Origin: Gemmatimonas sp. UBA7669
Lineage (GTDB): Bacteria; Gemmatimonadota; Gemmatimonadetes; Gemmatimonadales; Gemmatimonadaceae
Length of the DNA: 33,080 nt
Direction of reading: 5' to 3'
Assembly: GCF_002483225.1 (NCBI RefSeq)
Contig: NZ_DLHL01000026.1
Span: forward strand, 1 to 33,080
Part shown: one piece after another, positions 8,546 to 16,360 of the stretch
Position numbering within the stretch: position 1 is the stretch's first letter
Layout: the number at the start of each line of letters is the position of its first letter
Translations under genes and position numbers: made by a program
Notes under the pieces: model-generated
Told to the model about the DNA's origin: nothing
The model's input: the letters and a program-made list of their open reading frames with translations, nothing else
The model's database searches: none

Positions 8546-9079
8546 TCAGGCGAAGACGTGCGTCGCGCCCTCAGTCGTGAACGCGATCACGTCGAAGGGC
8601 TCGGCCGGAGCGCTTTCCATTCCCGGTGATCCGCCCGGCATTCCAGGCACCGCGAGCCCCTTGACCGATGGACGCTCGGTCAGCAAGCGGACGAGCGCCG
8701 ACGCTGGCACGTGCCCCTCGACCACATATCCCTCGACGAGCGCGGTATGGCACGACTGCAGCGCCGTCGGAACGCCGAACTCGCGCTTGACGGCACCGAT
8801 GTCCTGCGCGAAGGTCGTCTCGATGCGAAACCCCGCCTCCTCCATCCGGCGAGCCCAGAGATGGCAGCACTGGCAGGCACTCGACGCGTGGAGGGCCACC
8901 AGCACCGGCGTTGTGACGGACTCCTCGCCGGACCGCCGAGACCACCACGCCGTGGCGGCCAGCGAAGCGCCGCCTAGCGCCGCCGCCAGCCACGTGCGCC
9001 GAGCGAATCGGCGTCCCGGGGACTGCTTCCTCTGACTGACCTGATCCGCGGATCTCCGCTGGCCTTCGTTCGAACTCAA
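8546..9079 (-). CDS. DUF411 metal-binding protein, Tat/Sec-exported
   Basis: The hallmark DUF411 core is present: a CQCC cysteine cluster near the domain start, FGVPTALQSCHTALVEGY, VEGHVPASALVRLL and GLAVPGMPGGSPGME. DUF411 proteins commonly occur in copper-resistance clusters and are presumed periplasmic copper binders. Ahead of the domain is an RR-rich stretch (RRFARRTWLAAALGG) resembling a Tat-type or Sec signal/anchor. The frame is open to an ATG at 9163, but a perfect AAAGGAGGT at 9086-9094 points to the TTG at 9079 (6-nt gap) or the GTG at 9082 (3-nt gap). I chose TTG, giving 177 residues. It is followed 13 nt later by the HD-GYP gene. Confidence 0.87.
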   Translation of the reverse strand: MSSNEGQRRSADQVSQRKQSPGRRFARRTWLAAALGGASLAATAWWSRRSGEESVTTPVLVALHASSACQCCHLWARRMEEAGFRIETTFAQDIGAVKREFGVPTALQSCHTALVEGYVVEGHVPASALVRLLTERPSVKGLAVPGMPGGSPGMESAPAEPFDVIAFTTEGATHVFA

Positions 9080-9085
9080 CACGTT

Positions 9086-9094
9086 ACCTCCTTT
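9086..9094 (-). promoter_or_regulatory. Strong ribosome-binding site deciding the DUF411 start
   Basis: AAAGGAGGT on the minus strand is a near-perfect anti-16S complement. It rules out the in-frame ATG at 9163 and points to GTG 9082 or TTG 9079. Confidence 0.75.
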
Positions 9095-9251
9095 GAATAG
9101 GTGCCGCCGGGCGGCGTCTACTGTTCGCCGCACACAGCCTGATGAATGCACAAACCGAGACAACCCTTCGCTTCTCCTGCGTGCCCGGCGCCACGCGAGC
9201 CGCGGCCCGTCCCGTCAGGTGTCGCGAAAACACGTCACTCCCAGGTCCGCC

Positions 9252-10040
9252 CTACCTCCACAACCGCAGCCCCGCGACGATCAGCGTCTCGCTGGCCGAT
9301 TCACCAGCAAGCCGCGCCAACTCCGCGCTCCGCCCATAGCCACGCTCCCAGACCACGCCGAGATACGGCGCGAACTCACGCCGAATCTCGAACCGTGTAC
9401 GCAACCCGAACGAAGTACTGCTCAACCCTCGCCCGACGCCGAACGCGTCGTCGTCCTTGAGTGACAGGGTGGACTCCAGGCGCGGCTGCAGCACGAGCCG
9501 TTGCGTCAGGAAGAGGTCGTACGAGGCGGTCAGATCGAAGGAGAGATTGCCGTCCGTCGTGACGAACAGCGACGGCTCGAGCTCGAACCAGCCCGGCGCC
9601 AATCCCTGCAGACCGACCAAGGCGCCCGCTCGCGACGCGCTCGCGCCCGGTGCCGTGCGCACGTCGGCGCGGGCGCCCAACTGCACGTCCCACCACGGCG
9701 TGAGCATCCGGCCATAGAGCACTTGGTACTCGCCGTGCGTCGCGCGCCCACTGGTCGCGGCGCTGCCGTCGGCCTTGAACCACAGGCGGCGGCTCGCTCC
9801 GCCGGTCCACGCGAGCACATCGAAAAGCAGGGGACGTGCAGCACCGGCCGCGTCGTACTCCAGCACTTCCGTCAGCACGAAGGTCTCTCGCCCCCACCTC
9901 ATTCCGTGGGAGGCATCGTGCGGTACGCTATCGCGCCCTTGTGCGTGGACGCGGCCAGCCGACGAAAAGAGCACCGTGCTCGCGCTGAGAAGTCCCGCCA
10001 GCAGCAGCGACGTCCGCCGGCCTCGACGTTCACTCGGCAT
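9252..10040 (-). CDS. copB: Copper resistance protein CopB
   Basis: The product from ATG 10040 is 262 residues: a basic signal peptide (RRGRRTSLLLAGLLSAS, ending VHAQ), then a beta-barrel-like protein with CopB hallmarks, including LLFDVLAWTGGASRRLWFKADG, YGRMLTPWWDVQLGARAD, FELEPSLFVTTDG and the C-terminal LGVVWERGYGRSAE. CopB is an outer-membrane protein of the Pco/Cop system that helps sequester or move copper. Its start overlaps the end of the multicopper oxidase gene by 11 nt. ATG 10046 is also possible; GAGGGG sits 7 nt before ATG 10040. The Met/His-rich N-terminal stretch of many CopB proteins is largely missing here. Confidence 0.9.
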   Translation of the reverse strand: MPSERRGRRTSLLLAGLLSASTVLFSSAGRVHAQGRDSVPHDASHGMRWGRETFVLTEVLEYDAAGAARPLLFDVLAWTGGASRRLWFKADGSAATSGRATHGEYQVLYGRMLTPWWDVQLGARADVRTAPGASASRAGALVGLQGLAPGWFELEPSLFVTTDGNLSFDLTASYDLFLTQRLVLQPRLESTLSLKDDDAFGVGRGLSSTSFGLRTRFEIRREFAPYLGVVWERGYGRSAELARLAGESASETLIVAGLRLWR

Positions 10041-11940
10041 CGCCATGCCCCTCGTGGCCGGTCGGCGCACTCACGCGCACTTCACGAAACATCCCGACCT
10101 CCATATGGTAGAGCACATGGCAATGAAACGCCCATCGCCCAGGGGCGTCCGCCGTGACCAACAGCGACACGCGTTCCGCCGGCTTCACATTGATTGTGTG
10201 AATCCGCGGGCTGCGGTCGCCCTGTCCGTTCTCCAACTCCATCCACATCCCGTGCAAGTGCATCGGGTGGTTCATCATCGTGTCGTTCACCATCGTCAAG
10301 CGAATCCGCTCGCCGTAGGTGAACTCGATGGGCTCCGCTTCATCATAGGGCACACCGTCGATGGCCCACGTGAAGCGCTCCATATTGCCGGTGAGGTGAA
10401 TCTCGATCTCCCGCGTCGGCGCGCGAAACTCCGCGTAGGGAGCCGCGGATCGCAGCTGCGAGTACAGCAACACGCGACGGCCATCCTCGCCCAGGCCCGC
10501 ACCCGGCTCGGCGAGTCGACTCTTCGTACTCATTGGGACCATCGCGTTGCCATTGCCGTGCGTCTCCGCGCCGTGTGGTGTTTCCGGCGGCAACGTTCCG
10601 GGGGCGCGCAACGCCGCCGCATCCCCCATCGCCGACATATCGTGGCCCGCGTGCTCATCATCGGCTGCGGCTTTCGCCGGAGCGCTGGGCGGCATGTCGT
10701 GTCCCATCTCGGCGTGGTCCATCCCGTCCATCCCACCCATCGCGGAGTGATCCATCCCCATATCAGCCATCGTGAGCAGCGGACGGCGCCGACGCGGCGG
10801 AAGGTCGGCGAGCACTCCGGCGCGAGGCGCCAACGTCGCTGCGGTGAAGCCGCTGCGATCCATCGCCTCGGCGTACACGGCGTAGGCCCGGTCGTCGGGG
10901 AGCTGCACAATCACGTCATACGTTTCTGCAATCGCGATGCGGAACTCCTCAGTCTCCACGGGCTCCACTGGCTGCCCGCTCACTTGCACGACGGTCATCG
11001 GTAGGCCCGGTACGCGTACATCGAAGTACGAACCCGCCGCCGCGTTGATCACGCGAAGCAGAACGCGTTCTCCCGGCGCGAACTGCGCCGTCCAAGGCTC
11101 CTCGGCGGTGCGGCCGTTCAGCAGGTAGCTGTACGTCGCGCCAGTGACGTCCGCGATGTCCGTCGGATTCATCCGCATTCCGGCCCACATCCAGCGATCA
11201 CTGATGGTGGCCGAGAATCCGTCGCGCGCGACGTCTCGGAAGAAGTCGGCCACCGTCCGGCGCTGATAGTTGTACGCGTCCGGCTGCTTCTTGAGCCGCG
11301 AGAGGACGCGGTACGGGTTCTCGAAGGTCCAGTCGGACAGCACCAGCGCGTGCTCGCGGTCATAAGCGGGGCCGCTGCGCTCGGCCGGCTCGATGATCAA
11401 TGCGCCGTAGTGGCCAAGCTGTTCCTGCAACCCGGAGTGGCTGTGATACCAATAGGTGCCAGCCTGCTTCACCGCGAATCGGTACTCGAAGGTCTCGCCG
11501 CGTCGAATGCCCGGAAAGCTTAAGCCCGGCACGCCATCCATCTCGGGCGGCAAAATGATGCCGTGCCAGTGGATGGAAGTGTCTTCCGACAGCGTGTTCC
11601 GCACCCTGATGACGGCTTCTTCGCCCTCGCGGAATCGCAGCACAGGCCCGGGCACGGTCCCATTGATCGTCGTCGCGCGGGCGTTCCGCCCATCGAGTCG
11701 CACAATGGTTTCGGCGATAGTGAGGTCGTACTCGCGCACGCCGCCGGGCGCAGGAGCAAGCGCGGGTAGACCGGGGTTCAGAGAAGGTGCTGTGGCAACG
11801 CCCGCGCGGAGCGGTTCGGGTAGCGCAGCCGCAGCGCCGAGGAGTGCACCAGCCTCGAGGAAGCTCCGGCGCGAGACGTGGAAGTTTTGACGCGGTTGAG
11901 TCACGGTAATAGTTCGCTTGACACGAGAAGAATGGGCCAT
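10030..11940 (-). CDS. copA: Multicopper oxidase CopA (PcoA-type), Tat-exported
   Basis: From ATG 11940 the product is 636 residues with the twin-arginine signal SRRSFLEAGALLG at about 23-35. All four copper motifs of multicopper oxidases are present: SIHWHG, YWYHSHSG, HPMHLHG and HCHVLYHMEVGM. Between cupredoxin domains 2 and 3 is a Met/His/Asp-rich segment (MGMDHSAMGGMDGMDH, HAGHDMSAMGD) typical of CopA/PcoA, which binds Cu(I). The enzyme should oxidise Cu(I) to less toxic Cu(II) in the periplasm. The frame is open to 12045, but the Tat signal and a promoter/operator at 11967-11995 favour the start at 11940. It heads the minus-strand copper series and overlaps copB. Confidence 0.95.
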   Translation of the reverse strand: MAHSSRVKRTITVTQPRQNFHVSRRSFLEAGALLGAAAALPEPLRAGVATAPSLNPGLPALAPAPGGVREYDLTIAETIVRLDGRNARATTINGTVPGPVLRFREGEEAVIRVRNTLSEDTSIHWHGIILPPEMDGVPGLSFPGIRRGETFEYRFAVKQAGTYWYHSHSGLQEQLGHYGALIIEPAERSGPAYDREHALVLSDWTFENPYRVLSRLKKQPDAYNYQRRTVADFFRDVARDGFSATISDRWMWAGMRMNPTDIADVTGATYSYLLNGRTAEEPWTAQFAPGERVLLRVINAAAGSYFDVRVPGLPMTVVQVSGQPVEPVETEEFRIAIAETYDVIVQLPDDRAYAVYAEAMDRSGFTAATLAPRAGVLADLPPRRRRPLLTMADMGMDHSAMGGMDGMDHAEMGHDMPPSAPAKAAADDEHAGHDMSAMGDAAALRAPGTLPPETPHGAETHGNGNAMVPMSTKSRLAEPGAGLGEDGRRVLLYSQLRSAAPYAEFRAPTREIEIHLTGNMERFTWAIDGVPYDEAEPIEFTYGERIRLTMVNDTMMNHPMHLHGMWMELENGQGDRSPRIHTINVKPAERVSLLVTADAPGRWAFHCHVLYHMEVGMFREVRVSAPTGHEGHGDAE

Positions 11941-11966
11941 CGGGCTAAGAACGGCGCCTAACCGAA

Positions 11967-11995
11967 AGCTAGGCCCGTGTTTTACGTTCTGTAAA
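11967..11995 (-). promoter_or_regulatory. Operator (TTTAC-N5-GTAAA) and weak promoter of the multicopper oxidase
   Basis: The 15-bp palindrome TTTACGTTCTGTAAA occupies 11981-11995 with perfect 5-bp arms. On the minus strand TTTACA (11995-11990) can serve as -35, with a 17-nt spacer and a poor -10 CTAGCT (11972-11967). The right half reads TGTAAA, the half-site type of BlaI/CopY regulators. The operator ends 41 nt before the copA start. Confidence 0.6.
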
Positions 11996-12027
11996 GCCCC
12001 TCTTCTCCACCCTGCATCCTTTGGCAC

Positions 12028-12057
12028 TTGCCGACTGCAGTTCACACAGAGTAGACT
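12028..12057 (+). promoter_or_regulatory. Putative promoter with degenerate operator for the NTF2-like gene
   Basis: TTGCCG (12028-12033), an 18-nt spacer and TAGACT (12052-12057) form a possible promoter. The sequence TTCACACAGAGTAGA at 12041-12055 matches TTTAC-N5-GTAAA at 8 of the 10 arm positions and overlaps the -10. It lies back to back with the copA operator about 45 nt away. Confidence 0.35.
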
Positions 12058-12108
12058 CTATTGACAGGTTCGTCGTTCCTTCCCCTTTTCTCCAACCTCC
12101 TCGCCCTA

Positions 12109-12624
12109 ATGTCTGGTATCTCTCGCCGCCTCGCCGTTGCCGTCGCGATGACCGTTGCACTCGCAGGCCGCGCCAACGCGCAGGACCACGCACACGCTGG
12201 CCACCAAGCGACGCCGAGCGCTGAGGTCGCGTCCGTGATTCAGGCGATCCAGGCGCTCTTCGCTGCCGCGGAGCGCGGCGACCTCGCGGCCCTCGATTCG
12301 ATCTACGCCGGTGACAGCCTCCTGGTCATTGAGGGCTCCGGCATCAATCGCGGGTGGACGGACTATCGCGACAATCACCTCGCGCCGGAACTCAAGGAGT
12401 TCAGCAACTTCCGGTATCGGCCCTTCGAAATTGAAGCGCGCGTGTCCGGCAATCTTGCGTGGGCCACGTTTCGCTACGCGCTGAGCGCGGACCTGCCCAA
12501 CGGCAAGGCTGACGTGGTTGGGCGCGGCACCGCGATTCTTGAGCGCCGTGGCGCGCGATGGGTCGTGCGCCTGACGCACACGGCTAGCCGTGCCCGCCGG
12601 CCCAGTGATCCGCCGATGCCCTGA
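12109..12624 (+). CDS. Secreted NTF2-like (SnoaL/DUF4440-type) protein
   Basis: From ATG 12109 the product is 171 residues: signal peptide ISRRLAVAVAMTVALAGRANAQ, then a mature N-terminus reading DHAHAGHQ, which could bind a divalent metal. The fold is the cone-shaped NTF2-like type: SVIQAIQALFAAAERGDLAALDSIYAGD, IEGSGINRGWTDYRDNHLAPEL, EARVSGNLAWATFRYALSAD and ERRGARWVVRLTHTASR. Catalytic function is unknown. The TTG at 12061 would break the signal peptide into a longer form and is less likely. It is divergent from copA and just upstream of the repressor gene, so it is probably part of the same regulon. Confidence 0.8.
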   Translation: MSGISRRLAVAVAMTVALAGRANAQDHAHAGHQATPSAEVASVIQAIQALFAAAERGDLAALDSIYAGDSLLVIEGSGINRGWTDYRDNHLAPELKEFSNFRYRPFEIEARVSGNLAWATFRYALSADLPNGKADVVGRGTAILERRGARWVVRLTHTASRARRPSDPPMP

Positions 12625-12670
12625 GTCATCGCGGTTGCCGCACCGACCCTCTCGCCCCTAGAGTCAGAGT

Positions 12671-13135
12671 ATGTCACCTCGCAAGCGTCGTATCCTTTCT
12701 CCCAAGTCACCCCGGCTCCCGGAGACGATGAATCTCTCAGGGAGCGGGGTTGGCACCGTCTTAGGTGAGCTCGAATCCCGACTGATGCGACTGTGCTGGG
12801 ACGCCGCGCGGCCACTGAGTGCGCGAGAGATTCACGACCGTCTGCGGGCTGAGCATCCTGTTTCACCCCTGACGAGTACGACGGTGCTCAATCGCCTCGT
12901 GCGCAAGGGGTTTCTGTCGCGCGGGCGCGTGGATGGGTTGCTGCATTTCACGGCGCGCGTGGACGAGCCGGAGTTTGTCTCGCAAGCTTCGCGGCGGGCG
13001 GTGGAGGGTATCCTCTCGCTCGGTGCCGAAGCGGTGACGGCGTCGATCGTCGACGTGCTCGCCGAACGCGATCCCGAGCAGCTAGCCGAACTCGCACGCC
13101 TGATTCGTCGCAAGCTTCGCGAGCAGGACGGTTAA
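12671..13135 (+). CDS. BlaI/MecI/CopY-family transcriptional repressor
   Basis: 154 residues with the Penicillinase_R winged-helix fold: LGELESRLMRLCWDAARPLSAREIHDRL (helices 1-2), then TSTTVLNRLVRKGFLSRGRV as recognition helix and wing, and a C-terminal dimerisation part with LLHFTARVDEPEFVSQASRRAV. The family binds TACA-type palindromes as dimers and is released by proteolysis (BlaI/MecI) or by metal (CopY). No CopY-type CxC pairs are visible, so direct Cu binding is unlikely. The next gene, 4 nt downstream, encodes an M56 protease, the usual partner of BlaI. ATG 12671 has no clear ribosome-binding site; ATG 12728, preceded by GGAG, is an alternative start (135 residues). Confidence 0.9.
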   Translation: MSPRKRRILSPKSPRLPETMNLSGSGVGTVLGELESRLMRLCWDAARPLSAREIHDRLRAEHPVSPLTSTTVLNRLVRKGFLSRGRVDGLLHFTARVDEPEFVSQASRRAVEGILSLGAEAVTASIVDVLAERDPEQLAELARLIRRKLREQDG

Positions 13136-13139
13136 CGCG

Positions 13140-14177
13140 ATGGCGTCGGCGAGCGCCGGCGTCCGCCCCCCTGTCATACGCCGGGAGGAGCGACGCCGGC
13201 GCCTCTTGCTCTTCGCAATTGTCGCCCTGCTGCTCCTCGGCGTCACGCCAGTCGTCGGACATCACGTGCTCGGCGCGGTACCGTGGCTCTCGGCCGAGCA
13301 ACATCATCTCGCGATGCTGTGCTTGGTCGCGTTGCACCAATTTCTTGAGCCCGTGCACGACATTGCGCATTGGCTGCTCTACGCGGGCGTCGTGTTCGTT
13401 GTATTGGAGCGGGGGCGGGTGCTGTGGCGACACGGACGCGTCATGCGCGACCTTCCACAAGCGCGCGTGAGCCCAGACTCTGCGATGGGACGTGCCGCGC
13501 TCGCGGCAGGACTTCGCATCGAGCAAGTGTGGGCCGTGCGTGGACTACCGATGCCTGCCTTTACGACGGGTTGGGTTCGGCCACGGGTCGTCGTTGCGAC
13601 CGACCTCAGCGAGCGACTTACACCTGACGAGCTCACCGCCGTGCTCGCGCACGAAGCCGTGCACCTGCGGCGACGCGATCCGCTGCGTCTGTTCGCACTT
13701 CGCTCGCTGGCCTCGTTGCTGTTTTGGCTTCCCGTCCTTCGCCGAGTCGCCGCTGACTTGGAGGACGAGGTGGAGATCACGGCTGACGATGAAGTGGCGC
13801 TGTGCCTCGCGTTGCCGCTCGCCTCAGCTGTGCTCAAGCTCGGCGGGGGGGCATCGACTCCCGTTGCCGCGACAGTGGGATTTCAGCGCGCCGATTTGTT
13901 GCCGCGCCGCATTCGGCGTCTTGCCGGCGAGGATGCACTGGTGGTATCACACACGTCCACGCGTTCGCTCATTGCGGCATCGGTGGCATTGCTCCTTGCT
14001 TGGAGTTCCGGCGTGATGGTGTTGCATCCACTCAGCGACCCGGGCCAGCACGCAGCCCACGGGCCAGCGCATTGCGACCATCCGGAGGCGAACCCACTCA
14101 CGCATCTCTTCTGCCGCGGCTGGTCGTTTGGGGGCGATGGATGCCCGCACGAGGCCGCGCGTCGCTCAACGCCGTAA
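13140..14177 (+). CDS. M56 family (BlaR1-like) membrane metalloprotease with His/Cys-rich tail
   Basis: 345 residues. Hydrophobic helices lie at about 21-40, 56-90, 181-200 and 276-296. The zinc protease motif is HEAVHLRRRDPL (HExxH at 171-175), and LEDEVEITADDEVA (207-220) probably gives the third ligand. In BlaR1/MecR1 this domain cleaves the cognate repressor when an extracytoplasmic sensor is triggered. Here there is no penicillin-binding domain. After the last helix only a tail of about 48 residues remains, with His 304, 307, 311, 314, 322, 337 and Cys 312, 325, 335, a plausible copper site. HH pairs at 41-42 and 55-56 fall in the first external loop. It follows the BlaI-type gene by 4 nt. 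Role inferred: periplasmic copper sensor that inactivates the repressor. Confidence 0.88.
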   Translation: MASASAGVRPPVIRREERRRRLLLFAIVALLLLGVTPVVGHHVLGAVPWLSAEQHHLAMLCLVALHQFLEPVHDIAHWLLYAGVVFVVLERGRVLWRHGRVMRDLPQARVSPDSAMGRAALAAGLRIEQVWAVRGLPMPAFTTGWVRPRVVVATDLSERLTPDELTAVLAHEAVHLRRRDPLRLFALRSLASLLFWLPVLRRVAADLEDEVEITADDEVALCLALPLASAVLKLGGGASTPVAATVGFQRADLLPRRIRRLAGEDALVVSHTSTRSLIAASVALLLAWSSGVMVLHPLSDPGQHAAHGPAHCDHPEANPLTHLFCRGWSFGGDGCPHEAARRSTP

Positions 14178-14211
14178 TGCCTGCACCGGAAGGCGACGAA
14201 GGGTTGTGCCC

Positions 14212-14254
14212 TTGCGGCGCGGCCAGCCGACAGTAATATTTTACACACAGTAAA
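14212..14254 (+). promoter_or_regulatory. copC promoter and operator
   Basis: TTGCGG (14212-14217), a 16-nt spacer and TAATAT (14234-14239) form the best promoter in the region. The palindrome TTTACACACAGTAAA (14240-14254, perfect 5-bp arms) abuts the -10 on its downstream side, where a bound repressor would block initiation. The copC ATG is 26 nt further on. Confidence 0.65.
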
Positions 14255-14280
14255 GCGCCTTCACCCACTCCTGCTCCCCT

Positions 14281-14700
14281 ATGCGCAATTCCCTTCGTTC
14301 GCTTGCCTTCATCGCTGTACTTGCCCTCGCCATCCCGCTGAGCGCCGCGAGCGCCCATCCTCGCCTGCTCAAGTCGACGCCAGCCGCCGACAGTCGCTCC
14401 GCAGAAGCGCCACGCGAAGTTGCGCTCACGTTTAATGAATCACTTGATCTCGCGCTCACCCGCGTGACGTTGCACCACGGCGAGATGGCCATCCGCTTGG
14501 GAGCGCTTCAGTTCGCCCAGGGCGACGACAAGACCGTGACCGCGAGCATTGTCGGTTCCCTCGCGCCGGGTCGCTACACCGTTCGGTGGCAAGTCACGGG
14601 TGATGACGGTCATCCAGTGCGTGGCACGTTCACGTTCGAGGTCCTCGCGGCACGCTCCGCAGCGCCGCCATCCTCGCATCGTGAGCTGACCGCTCGATGA
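14281..14700 (+). CDS. copC: Copper resistance protein CopC
   Basis: 139 residues: signal peptide RSLAFIAVLALAIPLSAASA, cleaved to leave His at the mature N-terminus (HPRLLKSTPAAD), then the CopC beta-sandwich (EVALTFNESLDLALTRVTL, LAPGRYTVRWQVTGDDGHPVRGTFTFEV). The N-terminal His and the DGHP motif form the high-affinity Cu(II) site. The Met-rich Cu(I) site of Pseudomonas CopC is missing, which fits the Cu(II)-only class. CopC is a periplasmic copper carrier that works with CopD. The stop overlaps the copD start (ATGA). Confidence 0.95.
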   Translation: MRNSLRSLAFIAVLALAIPLSAASAHPRLLKSTPAADSRSAEAPREVALTFNESLDLALTRVTLHHGEMAIRLGALQFAQGDDKTVTASIVGSLAPGRYTVRWQVTGDDGHPVRGTFTFEVLAARSAAPPSSHRELTAR

Positions 14701-15641
14701 TGGAGAGCGTCTTCGGGGTCGAGTCTCCGGCCTTCGTGGCAATTCGGGCGGTACTGTCCGCCTGCACGGTTCTGCTACTGGGCGCGCTCGCATTGCGATT
14801 CGTGGTATTGCGTCGTTATGAAGGGCCGGATGCTCGGGAGTTGCGGGATGCCATCGACTCCACGCTTCCGCGGTGGATCTTCGCACTCGGGTTGGTGGCA
14901 CTGCTCGCAACGTTGGCGAGACTCGGCGCGCAGCACGCTGCGGTGTTCGGTGGTGATGTTGCACCGTCGGGCGAGTCGCTCTCCGCACTCCTGTTTCGCG
15001 CGGGGTGGGGGCGCACGTGGTTGGTGGCGCTAGCCAGTGCGGTCGCAGTGACTTGGGTCGCACCTCGACTACGACAGAACACCACAGCAGGGTGGGCGAC
15101 TCTCGCCGGCGCAGTTTTCGCGTTCACTGTGACGCAACCGTGGTCTGGTCATCCCGCAGCTGCGGCGGAGCCGATGCTGGCGATCGCGACGCAGTTCGTC
15201 CATGTGGTCGGCGCCGGTGGATGGCTCGGGAGCCTGGCGCTGCTGACGTTCGTTGCGGTCCCTGCTGCGGGTCGAGTGAGCACAGAGCATGCAAGCAGCG
15301 CCGATGCGCGAATCGCCGCACTTGTGCGTGCGTTCAGTCCCACGGCTCTCATCTTTGCCTCGGTGCTTGCGGTCACGGGTCTCGCGACTGCATGGGTCAA
15401 CCTCGGTAGTGCGGCCGCGCTTTGGCAAAGCGTGTACGGGCGCACGCTTCTGCTTAAGCTTGCGCTTCTCGGGGTTGTAGCTGGGACGGGCGCATACAAT
15501 TGGCGGCGTGTGCTTCCGTCGCTCGGCCAGTCAAATGGTAGCGCGGCGCTGCGACGGTCTTCACTCGTGGAACTCGCGGCGGGAGTGCTCGTGCTGGTGG
15601 TGACTGCGGTGCTTGTCGCCACTCCAATGCCTGGCGAATAG
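14697..15641 (+). CDS. copD: Copper resistance membrane protein CopD
   Basis: 314 residues, polytopic with about eight hydrophobic helices from residue 12 to 312. CopD hallmarks are QFVHVVGAGGWLGSLALL, AFSPTALIFASVLAVTGLATAW and YGRTLLLKLALLGVVAGTGAYN. In the Pco/Cop model CopD moves copper from periplasmic CopC across the inner membrane. It overlaps copC by 4 nt, so the two are translationally coupled, and it is followed by a hairpin terminator. Conserved His residues sit in helix contexts (GHPAAAAEP, HVVGAGG). Confidence 0.95.
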   Translation: MMESVFGVESPAFVAIRAVLSACTVLLLGALALRFVVLRRYEGPDARELRDAIDSTLPRWIFALGLVALLATLARLGAQHAAVFGGDVAPSGESLSALLFRAGWGRTWLVALASAVAVTWVAPRLRQNTTAGWATLAGAVFAFTVTQPWSGHPAAAAEPMLAIATQFVHVVGAGGWLGSLALLTFVAVPAAGRVSTEHASSADARIAALVRAFSPTALIFASVLAVTGLATAWVNLGSAAALWQSVYGRTLLLKLALLGVVAGTGAYNWRRVLPSLGQSNGSAALRRSSLVELAAGVLVLVVTAVLVATPMPGE

Positions 15642-15697
15642 CGCGTAGGACAGGGCCGGCATAACGAAGCTTGCTGGCTGACAGCCACGCTATTGTA

Positions 15698-15722
15698 GCG
15701 CCCGCTTCGCGGGCGCATTTTA
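15698..15722 (+). terminator. Rho-independent terminator of copC-copD
   Basis: An 8-bp GC-only stem GCGCCCGC/GCGGGCGC with a TTC loop (15698-15716) is followed by ATTTTA, 57 nt after the copD stop. The T-run is short, so strength is uncertain. Confidence 0.65.
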
Positions 15723-15726
15723 TGGA

Positions 15727-15978
15727 GTGTCTGCAGCAGAAGCACACGTTACACCCAAATCATGTGAGAAATCGTTGACATCGACTCTGTCAGAACGTTC
15801 AGCTCGCCGTTGGCTCATCTTCAGCGGCTTGTGCTTCGGAGGCTCGCTGATCTTGGCACCATTCTCAAGTGGTCTGAGCCGCTGGCTGGTGCCGCTCAGT
15901 ACCGGGTGCACGGCGGTCAGCTGGTTTTTCCTTTGGCGGGCGGCACGAAGGGCCGGTTCCGTGCCTACGGATCAGTAG
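15727..15978 (+). CDS. Small two-helix membrane protein, hypothetical
   Basis: 83 residues from GTG 15727 with two likely membrane helices (WLIFSGLCFGGSLILAPF and WLVPLSTGCTAVSWFFLW) and a charged C-terminus. No family recognised. The start lies directly after a terminator hairpin and has no ribosome-binding site, so it may be non-coding, or it may start at an internal TTG near 15775. Confidence 0.35.
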   Translation: MSAAEAHVTPKSCEKSLTSTLSERSARRWLIFSGLCFGGSLILAPFSSGLSRWLVPLSTGCTAVSWFFLWRAARRAGSVPTDQ

Positions 15979-16123
15979 GGATGGCAGGGCTCCTTCATTT
16001 GCCGCGCGCCCCGATTCGCCTCCCGGAGACCGCGTACGCTCGCGCAGGTCGTGCCGGGCGCGTTCGGCTATCGGCTGACGGTGGTCAAAGCGGGCGCGAC
16101 GCCGCACTATTCAGAAAGCCCCC

Positions 16124-16360
16124 ATGTTCAAGACAACAGAATACTTCGCGTACACTCGGGCCAGGGCCGACCGCGCCGCGATTCGGGACGAATGGATCGT
16201 GCGGGCGATCGAACATCCGCTTGCCGAGGCGACCCAAGGGGATGGCCGGATTCGTCGATGGGTCTACATTCAAGAGGTAGGGCGGTACCTCCGGGTGGTG
16301 CTACTTTCGGACGCGCTCACGGTCCACAACGCCTTCTTTGACCGCAGGTTCGAGCCATGA
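16124..16360 (+). CDS. DUF4258-like protein, putative toxin of a small pair
   Basis: 78 residues. The pattern WIVRAIEHPLAEATQGDGRIRRW, YIQEVGRYLRVVLL and TVHNAFFDRRF matches small proteins annotated as DUF4258 or unnamed, which resemble RelE/BrnT-like toxins and commonly sit directly before DUF2283 proteins. The stop overlaps the start of the next gene (ATGA), so the two are co-translated. Toxin activity is inferred from size and arrangement only. Confidence 0.7.
   Translation: MFKTTEYFAYTRARADRAAIRDEWIVRAIEHPLAEATQGDGRIRRWVYIQEVGRYLRVVLLSDALTVHNAFFDRRFEP

Noticed and set aside
9083..9251. Further copy of the TTTAC-N5-GTAAA operator before DUF411
   Set aside because: Only a loose half-site (GTAGA on the minus strand near 9,120) is present; no paired arm at the right distance.
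9775..11004. 409-codon open frame on the plus strand
   Set aside because: Antisense to copA and copB, with low-complexity His/Arg composition.
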